DNA of 10,809 nucleotides from Sulfurovaceae bacterium (GTDB lineage: Bacteria; Campylobacterota; Campylobacteria; Campylobacterales; Sulfurovaceae), in NCBI GenBank assembly GCA_029933395.1, contig JAOZOG010000060.1, forward strand, positions 1 to 10,809. The letters run 5' to 3'. The position numbers were made by a program, and so were the translations under genes. Shown in pieces: positions 1 through 4,296 of this stretch. A model generated the notes under the pieces. That model was not told the DNA's origin. It saw only the letters and a program-made list of their open reading frames with translations, and did no database searches. Position 1 is the first letter of the stretch; each line of letters begins with the position of its first letter.

Positions 1-2
1 GT

Positions 3-215
3 GAACTTAAGCATGTTTCCGGCACCATCGAGCTTAACAGGCCAAATTTTATGACTGAAGAGGAATTCAAGGCATCTGAGTGGGATGATCTAAGCAGCAA
101 AGAGCAAGAAACGATTGCACGATTCGATGTGACAAGCTATACAAACGAGGTGATTTCAATAGAGATCGAGTATCTCAACGGAACGGTGTTTTATCAAACT
201 TTTACCCGAATATAG
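3..215 (+). CDS. C-terminal part of an unrecognised protein (5' end outside window)
   Basis: An open frame runs from base 3 to a TAG at 213-215 with no stop, giving about 70 residues that begin ELKHVSGTIELNRPNF and end YLNGTVFYQTFTRI. The composition is acidic with alternating hydrophobic residues (EVISIEIEY), as in a beta-rich domain edge, but I do not recognise a family. An internal ATG at 51 could start a 54-residue protein. No good ribosome-binding site precedes it, so a gene entering from the left is more likely. It converges on the toxin-antitoxin/DUF503 cluster of the opposite strand. Function unknown. Confidence 0.5.
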   Translation, partial: ELKHVSGTIELNRPNFMTEEEFKASEWDDLSSKEQETIARFDVTSYTNEVISIEIEYLNGTVFYQTFTRI

Positions 216-235
216 GCTGAGCAACTTGAAATTCT

Positions 236-263
236 TATCCTTGTTTTCCGAGGAGAAAGGATA
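236..263. terminator. Weak hairpin between convergent genes
   Basis: TATCCTT at 236-242 is the exact reverse complement of AAGGATA at 257-263. With one bulge the stem can extend inward to a small loop. It lies 20 bases after the stop of the plus-strand partial gene, where transcription from both sides should end. Neither strand has a proper T-run after the stem, so the terminator role is only a suggestion. Confidence 0.25.
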
Positions 264-355
264 GGGGAGGATGTTTGGATTTTAGTTGACTGGGGTGCAG
301 AAGTCGGGCGAAAAATCGTAGAGAAAAGAGGGATATAGCAGTTCAGGACCAACGG

Positions 356-467
356 GAAAAACTCATATCTCCTCATACTCCAGCTCAAAATGATACTCCG
401 AAAAATTCCTCTCCAGCATCTTCTCGATCTTTTCCCGGTACTGCGTTGCGCTGAGGGCATGGGGGGA
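356..467. repeat. Direct repeat, left copy (3' end of the DUF503 gene)
   Basis: This 112-bp stretch matches 1055-1166 at a constant offset of 699 bases with 5 mismatches (positions 360, 383, 446, 450, 461). It corresponds to the last 34 codons, the stop codon and a few bases downstream of the DUF503 gene. The two copies flank the toxin-antitoxin module. The match ends 8 bases before the toxin stop codon. Confidence 0.93.
363..467 (-). pseudogene. 5'-truncated remnant of the DUF503 (YlxP-like) gene
   Basis: Read on the minus strand this encodes the last 34 residues and the stop of the DUF503 protein found intact at 1062-1337. The remnant starts at SPHALSATQYREK and ends FELEYEEI. Of four coding differences, two are silent (positions 383 and 450) and two change residues (A to T at 446, N to H at 461). 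It has no start codon, ribosome-binding site or upstream two thirds, so it is a fragment left by duplication rather than a gene. Confidence 0.85.
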
Positions 468-475
468 CTTGATAT

Positions 476-802
476 TCAAAAAATATCTTGGCAAAAAAGT
501 GATTTGAGATGTTGTGTATATTCATCTTTTACAGAGGCTAATTTTTTATCGACAATATCAGCGTTCAAAGTAAAGCATTTGTCATATTTTACATACGAGA
601 CGAGTTTCAATTCCCCTTCTTTAAGATCTTGGTTATCTATCTGAGACAAAAAATTCTGTGTAGACTGGGATGTGATCTGGAAGCATACAAAATCACCCAA
701 TTCGTTTGTGTCCTTCGCAAGTAGAACGGGCCTCTTTTTTGCTTTTTGCAAATTGGTAAAAGGAAATTTTATCAGAACGATATCCCCTTTTTTATAACTC
801 AT
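476..802 (-). CDS. PemK/MazF-family toxin of a type II toxin-antitoxin module
   Basis: The 108-residue protein has the length and opening of the PemK/MazF fold: MSYKKGDIVLIKFPFTN (1-17), then KKRPVLLAKD (22-31) carrying the conserved Arg-Pro, then FQITSQS (41-47). Family members are mostly ribosome-independent or ribosome-linked mRNA endonucleases held inactive by the partner antitoxin. I chose the ATG at 800-802, giving MSYKKGD, over the ATG 7 codons upstream because the family starts with this strand and the upstream one lies inside the antitoxin frame. The antitoxin stop overlaps this start by 11 bases, so translation is probably coupled. No strong ribosome-binding site is seen. Base composition is more A+T-rich than the ribosomal-protein genes nearby, which suggests separate acquisition. 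The cleavage site is unknown. Confidence 0.85.
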   Translation of the reverse strand: MSYKKGDIVLIKFPFTNLQKAKKRPVLLAKDTNELGDFVCFQITSQSTQNFLSQIDNQDLKEGELKLVSYVKYDKCFTLNADIVDKKLASVKDEYTQHLKSLFCQDIF

Positions 803-1007
803 CCCAAGCCTTATCGTCAGCATTGTCCCAAGTTTTTTGCATTGATGAGGATTGAAGTTCCATTAGCTCTTCCGATGTGGCAGATGCTTCCGGACTATTC
901 GGCGTATCTATTCTGATTTTGTCTATCATTACATCCTTCACGCCCTTGAGCATCGTTAAGATATTCGAAACATATTGATCTTTTACATCTATATAAATAG
1001 TCTGCAT
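792..1007 (-). CDS. Antitoxin paired with the PemK/MazF toxin
   Basis: This 71-residue acidic protein precedes the toxin and overlaps its start by 11 bases, the usual antitoxin-toxin order. The N-terminus (MQTIYIDVKDQYVSNILTML) looks like a short beta strand plus helix. The C-terminal third is polar, with the motif SSMQKTWDNADDKAWDEL typical of small antitoxins whose disordered tail wraps the toxin. It should neutralise the toxin, and the complex should repress the operon. The start ATG (1005-1007) has a GAGGA ribosome-binding site at 1015-1019. A -10 box and an inverted repeat lie just upstream. The DNA-binding fold is not obvious from the sequence. Confidence 0.8.
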   Translation of the reverse strand: MQTIYIDVKDQYVSNILTMLKGVKDVMIDKIRIDTPNSPEASATSEELMELQSSSMQKTWDNADDKAWDEL

Positions 1008-1020
1008 TTTTTAATCCTCT

Positions 1021-1047
1021 GCTATAATTCTATTGAAATATTATAGC
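1021..1047 (-). promoter_or_regulatory. Toxin-antitoxin promoter with a candidate operator palindrome
   Basis: GCTATAAT at 1021-1028 and ATTATAGC at 1040-1047 form a perfect 8-bp inverted repeat with an 11-bp spacer. On the minus strand the upstream arm contains the -10 box TATAAT (1040-1045), about 26 bases before the likely antitoxin ribosome-binding site and start. A palindrome covering the -10 is the arrangement expected for autorepression by the toxin-antitoxin complex. The -35 region falls at the end of the DUF503 gene and is not recognisable. Confidence 0.55.
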
Positions 1048-1054
1048 ACAATCA

Positions 1055-1166
1055 GAAATACTCATATCTCCTCATACTCCAACTCAAAATGATACTCCGA
1101 AAAATTCCTCTCCAGCATCTTCTCGATCTTTTCCCGGTACTGCGCTGCACTGAGGGCATTGGGGGA
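1055..1166. repeat. Direct repeat, right copy (inside the intact DUF503 gene)
   Basis: This is the partner of 356-467 (107 of 112 positions identical). Here it is the functional 3' end of the DUF503 gene plus 7 bases beyond its stop. Homologous recombination between the copies would delete 699 bp containing the whole toxin-antitoxin module and leave one intact DUF503 gene. Confidence 0.93.
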
Positions 1167-1337
1167 GAGGAAGACGAAGGCGATGTCGGCTTCTCTGGCA
1201 TATTCGCCGCTGACATCTAGCAGGGAGAGGTTGAAGGCTTTGAGCTTCTCTTTGATGCTGTTGGTGACGCTCCGTCGGCCTTTGAGTGACTGAATGTAAG
1301 GCAGATCCAGATGGAGCAGGCAGTTGCAGATGATCAT
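1062..1337 (-). CDS. DUF503 / YlxP-like protein
   Basis: The 91-residue product fits the DUF503 family (Bacillus YlxP-like). It opens with a beta strand (MIICNCLLHLDLP), followed by the conserved SLKGRRSV segment (18-25) and a helix, then LSLLDVSGEYAREADIAFVFLSPN (37-60). Length is normal for the family. Family members occur near translation and ribosome-maturation genes, and some have been linked to ribosome assembly, but the reaction is not established. The gene follows rplT in the same direction with a 114-bp gap, so it may be the distal gene of that operon. The ATG at 1335-1337 has no Shine-Dalgarno sequence but has a -10-like box 6 bases ahead. Confidence 0.8.
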   Translation of the reverse strand: MIICNCLLHLDLPYIQSLKGRRSVTNSIKEKLKAFNLSLLDVSGEYAREADIAFVFLSPNALSAAQYREKIEKMLERNFSEYHFELEYEEI

Positions 1338-1343
1338 AGGGGT

Positions 1344-1349
1344 ATTATG
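1344..1349 (-). promoter_or_regulatory. Candidate -10 box just upstream of DUF503 (leaderless start)
   Basis: On the minus strand CATAAT ends 6 bases before the A of the DUF503 ATG. That would place transcription start on or next to the start codon. No purine-rich ribosome-binding site lies between (ACCCCT). The -35 region is not recognisable, so the call is weak. Confidence 0.3.
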
Positions 1350-1422
1350 CCGTAATTCTGAAAAAAATAGTGATAGCGTGTGAAGTGAATATTTGATAAA
1401 AGAGATGAAGTGTTGAGTGGAT

Positions 1423-1440
1423 GAGAGGCGAAAGCCTCTC
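1423..1440 (-). terminator. Hairpin after rplT, candidate terminator
   Basis: GAGAGGC (1423-1429) and GCCTCTC (1434-1440) form a perfect 7-bp GC-rich stem with a 4-base loop, starting 12 bases after the rplT stop codon. It is in the right place to end the thrS-infC-rpmI-rplT transcript or protect its 3' end. No T-run follows on the minus strand, so it may be a processing or stabilising hairpin that lets some transcription continue into DUF503. Confidence 0.5.
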
Positions 1441-1451
1441 GTGGCAGAACC

Positions 1452-1808
1452 TTACTTGGCGAGTGCTGCCTTGGAAGCTTCGGCTACTTTGGCGAAGCTT
1501 TCCGGTGCGTTCATCGCCATATCGGCGAGGATTTTTCTGTCCAGCTCGATATTGGCAAGTTTGAGACCGTGCATGAATCTGGAGTAGTTCATATCGTTCA
1601 GTCTCGCTGCCGCATTGATACGGATGATCCAGAGTTTTCTGAAATCTCTTTTTTTCTGTCTTCTGTCTCTGTAAGCGTAGACCAGTGAGCGCTCAAGTTG
1701 CTCTTTGGCTTTTCTGAAATGTTTTCTTCTTCCGCTGTAGAAGCCTCTGGCCTGCTTCAGCAGTTTTTTGTGGCGTCGTCTTCTGACGTATCCTGTTTTT
1801 ACTCTCAT
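1452..1808 (-). CDS. rplT: 50S ribosomal protein L20
   Basis: The 118-residue basic protein is unmistakable L20. It begins MRVKTGYVRRRRHKKLLKQARGF-type, continues with the GRRKHFRKAKEQ segment and the conserved RDRRQKKRDFRKLWIIRINAAAR core (about 48-70), and ends with LADMAMNAPESFAKV. L20 binds 23S rRNA early in large-subunit assembly and in several bacteria represses its own operon. Length is normal (117-120). The start ATG (1806-1808) has an AAAGGA site 7 bases upstream. It follows rpmI with a structured 107-bp gap. Confidence 0.98.
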   Translation of the reverse strand: MRVKTGYVRRRRHKKLLKQARGFYSGRRKHFRKAKEQLERSLVYAYRDRRQKKRDFRKLWIIRINAAARLNDMNYSRFMHGLKLANIELDRKILADMAMNAPESFAKVAEASKAALAK

Positions 1809-1835
1809 TTGGTTTTCCTTTACCTTTGACTTTTT

Positions 1836-1898
1836 CCGCTTTGCGGTCAGTGTAGGTGTCAGACATTATCTCTGTCTGAACTTGCCCCTTATCGGGGG
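1836..1898 (-). other. Three small hairpins in the rpmI-rplT gap
   Basis: Between rpmI and rplT are three perfect stems: CCCC/GGGG at 1885-1898, TCAGACA/TGTCTGA at 1859-1865 and 1873-1879, and CCGC/GCGG at 1836-1846. The last lies 27 bases before the rplT start. The gap is longer than many rpmI-rplT junctions. L20 is known in enterobacteria and Bacillus to bind structured mRNA of its own operon, so this could be a control or RNase-processing site. That role is inferred from position only. Confidence 0.4.
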
Positions 1899-1915
1899 AA
1901 CAGCCGGCGAAATGA

Positions 1916-2107
1916 CTAGTTGATCATCTCTTTGATGTTTTTGGCATCCGCAGCATCGACATGCTTTGGCGATCGCATTTGTCGGTGATGTTTGCCATCG
2001 ACTTTGGTGAGGATGTGGCTTCTGAACGCCGTACCTCTTTTGATCTTGCCGCTTTTCTTGATCTTGAAACGCTTGACAGCGCCTTTGACACTTTTCATTT
2101 TTGGCAT
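1916..2107 (-). CDS. rpmI: 50S ribosomal protein L35
   Basis: The 63-residue, strongly basic protein reads MPKMKSVKGAVKRFKIKKSG, followed by KIKRGTAFRSHILTK and the HHRQMRSP motif of L35. It sits beside L20 as in most bacteria. The start ATG (2105-2107) has a strong AAGGAGT site at 2114-2120. A TATAAT box 65 bases upstream suggests a promoter of its own, independent of thrS-infC. Confidence 0.98.
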   Translation of the reverse strand: MPKMKSVKGAVKRFKIKKSGKIKRGTAFRSHILTKVDGKHHRQMRSPKHVDAADAKNIKEMIN

Positions 2108-2171
2108 CGGTCTACTCCTTTACAGCTATTTTTTCATTCCGGTATGCCCAGAAGTACAGAAAATGGAACGA

Positions 2172-2177
2172 ATTATA
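2172..2177 (-). promoter_or_regulatory. Candidate -10 box for rpmI-rplT
   Basis: TATAAT on the minus strand, in the context GGGTATAATTCG, begins 12 bases after the stop codon of the dynamin-like GTPase gene and about 65 bases before the rpmI start. The same GGGTATAAT string precedes thrS and the GTPase gene. No clear -35 is seen, which is usual for sigma-70-type promoters in Campylobacterota. Confidence 0.55.
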
Positions 2178-2188
2178 CCCAAAAATAG

Positions 2189-3580
2189 TTAAATCCCACT
2201 GTCATCCATATCAGGCGGGGCGATAAACTGGTCGTTGAGCTTCCTGATGGAGCTTTTGCTTCGGGCGGAGAGGAGGTCAAGTTGCTCCTTGATCTTCTTC
2301 TGCCACCCTTGTCTGTTGATGCCCAGCATCGGCTTCCACCACTGCGTGTTGTAGAGAATGGCCTTGGTGATAGAGGGGTCTTTTTCTGCCCATTTTTTTG
2401 CCAGACGCTCAGCGAAGAAGCTGCGCACTTTGATGTGGATACCATAGAGTGCGATTACAGCTATGGTCAGTGTCGCAAAGCTTGTAGCTGGTGTCGAGAA
2501 AAGCCCACCAAAGAGTGAAAATTTGAACTGAAGAAAACCTGCAATGGCCGCAAGCACTCCGATTGTGGCTGCATCGGCCCACAGTACCTTCTGCCCCCAG
2601 CCGACAAGCAGTTTCTGCAGTAGCGGGATCTTTTCGTTTTTGATCTCCATCGCAAAATCTTCGAGTGATTTGATGATGCGGTAGGCACGTTCGATGCTGA
2701 CCTTGTCCATCCGCTCGACGATACGTGCAAGATCGGTATCTTTCTTGTTTTTGAGGCGTTCTCTCAATGCCTCATCTTCTATCGGTGTGGCCGACTCTTC
2801 GTTGTAGATGCTGTAGAAGTTTCCTGAGACCAGTCCCTCCCCGGAGAGTGCCCGCTGCCAGGAAGCGATGACATCTTCGAGATTGTCCTCTTTGGCTGTC
2901 GTATCGATCTGGTTGAGGATATAGAGAACCTTATTGGCATCGCGGTGTCCGATTGTCGTGGCGACGAGATGTTCGAGCGTGTCGCGCATCGCACCGGGTT
3001 CGGGATGTCTGGCATCGAAAAAGACCAGCACCAGGTCGGAGATCTCAACGATATGGCTGGTAATCCGCAAAATAGCGTTGCGCTGAATGTCGGCATCGAA
3101 GCCCGGAGAGTCGATAAGAATCTTGCCTTTGATCCTGGGAGACTTGAGTGTTTTGAGCTGGAGGTAGAGATTGACGCGGTTGCCTTCGCCCGGATCGACC
3201 TTATTGATCTCTTCGCTGATGTTGTAGAAGGGAAAACGGGGGTCGGCATCGAGTGCCAGGCCCGGAAGGGTCGTCGGCTCCTCCATTCCCCCGTAACAGA
3301 TGACGGTAAATTTGTCATCTACGGCCTGATTGCCGCTGTCCTGGATATTTTTTCCGAGATAGTGGTTGATGAATGTCGATTTGCCGGAGGAGAAGGTGCC
3401 TAGAATAGAGATCATCGGCCACCATGAAATCGTGCTGGTGTAGGTTTCGTTCGGGTCGAGAAGCCCCAGCTTATAGGCGGCTTTGTCGAGCACCTCAAAT
3501 TCCGTTATCACATCGAGCAGGACGGGATTTTCTGCGGCGAGATACTCTTTGAGTTTTCGATATCGTTCTTCAGGCAACAT
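2189..3580 (-). CDS. Dynamin-like membrane GTPase
   Basis: The 463-residue protein has an N-terminal helical segment, then a G domain: P-loop GTFSSGKST (61-69), a G2-like Thr92 in DKFTVICYG, DSPGFD (157-162, G3), and NQID (223-226) in the G4 position where NKxD is usual. A helical stalk follows (about 270-325). Then come two hydrophobic segments (about 333-352 and 366-384), probably a membrane anchor or paired insertion helices, and a charged C-terminal tail. Dynamin-family GTPases bind and reshape membranes through GTP-driven assembly. Bacterial members are implicated in membrane protection, fusion or vesicle release, and the exact role here is unknown. ATG (3578-3580) has an AAGGA site 8 bases upstream. 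It lies between infC and rpmI, splitting the usual infC-rpmI-rplT order, with its own -10 box. Confidence 0.85.
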   Translation of the reverse strand: MLPEERYRKLKEYLAAENPVLLDVITEFEVLDKAAYKLGLLDPNETYTSTISWWPMISILGTFSSGKSTFINHYLGKNIQDSGNQAVDDKFTVICYGGMEEPTTLPGLALDADPRFPFYNISEEINKVDPGEGNRVNLYLQLKTLKSPRIKGKILIDSPGFDADIQRNAILRITSHIVEISDLVLVFFDARHPEPGAMRDTLEHLVATTIGHRDANKVLYILNQIDTTAKEDNLEDVIASWQRALSGEGLVSGNFYSIYNEESATPIEDEALRERLKNKKDTDLARIVERMDKVSIERAYRIIKSLEDFAMEIKNEKIPLLQKLLVGWGQKVLWADAATIGVLAAIAGFLQFKFSLFGGLFSTPATSFATLTIAVIALYGIHIKVRSFFAERLAKKWAEKDPSITKAILYNTQWWKPMLGINRQGWQKKIKEQLDLLSARSKSSIRKLNDQFIAPPDMDDSGI

Positions 3581-3626
3581 GGCTGTTTTCCTTGCTTTGT
3601 AAATATGTAAAATAGTTTGTTGGGAT

Positions 3627-3632
3627 ATTATA
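3627..3632 (-). promoter_or_regulatory. Candidate -10 box for the dynamin-like gene
   Basis: TATAAT on the minus strand in the context GGGTATAATATCC, about 46 bases before the GTPase start codon. There is no convincing -35. It shares the GGGTATAAT string with the putative thrS and rpmI promoters. Confidence 0.5.
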
Positions 3633-3694
3633 CCCTGCTGAGTTTATATTCTATTGCAGTGGTGGCAAGTCATGAAGTCTATAGAAGCCAGAAT

Positions 3695-3733
3695 CGGAAA
3701 GCATTGTCTCCACTCTTCGTTTCCGACAATGCT
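3695..3733 (-). terminator. Hairpin/pseudoknot-capable sequence after infC
   Basis: AGCATTGTC (3700-3708) and GACAATGCT (3725-3733) form a perfect 9-bp stem starting 14 bases past the infC stop. On the minus strand three T residues follow. CGGAAA (3695-3700) and TTTCCG (3720-3725) also pair, and in the RNA the two pairings interleave (A-B-A'-B'), so they could form an H-type pseudoknot or compete. It is plausible as a partial terminator or attenuator separating thrS-infC from the GTPase gene. Confidence 0.4.
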
Positions 3734-3747
3734 GCTCTGACAGGGAG

Positions 3748-4296
3748 TTACTTTTTGAGCGGCGTTACGTACATATTGATATAACGACCTTCCTGATGGG
3801 CATCTTTTTCCAGATTGCCCACATCTTCCAGCATCGGCCAGACACGCTTGAGGACTTCGACGCCCAGCTCCGGATTGGCCATCTCTCGTCCGCGCAGGAA
3901 GACTCTCAGTTTGACATGTTTGCCTTTTTCGAGAAACTCTCTGGCATGTTTCACTTTGTAGGCGATATCATTTTCTGCGATCTTGCAGGAGAACTTGACC
4001 TCTTTGACCTCGATCTTCTTCTGATTCTTTTTCGCCTCTTTTTTCTTTTTCTCTACTTCATACTTGTGCTTGCCGTAATCCATTACTTTCGCAACAGGAG
4101 GTTTGGCATCGGGAGAGACAAGTACCAGGTCGAGTCCCTTGTCTTCCGCGATCTGCAATGCGTCGGCCCGTGAAATGATGCCGAACTGTTCGCCATCATC
4201 ACCGAGTACTCTCAATTCTGTAGCCCTGATGTTGTCATTCATGATCACATCATCTTTTTTGCTTCGCCCGCCTCTGTTACTGTGTTGTCTACTCAA
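3748..4296 (-). CDS. infC: Translation initiation factor IF-3
   Basis: The product (182 residues from a TTG start) aligns end to end with IF-3. The N-terminal domain contains NDNIRATELRVLGDDGEQFGI and DLVLVSPDAKPPVAKVMDYGKHKYE. A lysine-rich linker (KKKKEAKKNQKK) follows, and the C-terminal domain has VKFSCKIAENDI and the RFRGRE-like VFLRGREM. IF-3 binds the 30S subunit and checks the start codon and initiator tRNA. The TTG (4294-4296) overlaps the thrS stop as TTGA and has a GAAGGA site 5 bases upstream, which supports it over the internal ATG at residue 19. A non-ATG start is common for infC, where IF-3 autoregulates by start-codon discrimination in E. coli (AUU there). UUG is a weaker case. 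Confidence 0.97.
   Translation of the reverse strand: MSRQHSNRGGRSKKDDVIMNDNIRATELRVLGDDGEQFGIISRADALQIAEDKGLDLVLVSPDAKPPVAKVMDYGKHKYEVEKKKKEAKKNQKKIEVKEVKFSCKIAENDIAYKVKHAREFLEKGKHVKLRVFLRGREMANPELGVEVLKRVWPMLEDVGNLEKDAHQEGRYINMYVTPLKK

Noticed and set aside
194..460. Minus-strand open frame of 88 codons over the DUF503 remnant
   Set aside because: It is in a different frame from the remnant, its composition is not protein-like, and no ribosome-binding site supports it.
468..1054. Whole insertion sequence or integron cassette carrying the toxin-antitoxin pair
   Set aside because: No transposase, integrase, terminal inverted repeats or attC-like structure is visible; only the DUF503-derived direct repeat supports an insertion event.
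2779..3318. Minus-strand 179-codon frame inside the GTPase gene
   Set aside because: Serine/arginine-rich shadow of the real gene in another frame; no recognisable domain.
3581..3747. tRNA gene in the infC-GTPase gap
   Set aside because: No cloverleaf, TTCRANNY loop or acceptor-stem pairing could be found; the stems present interleave.
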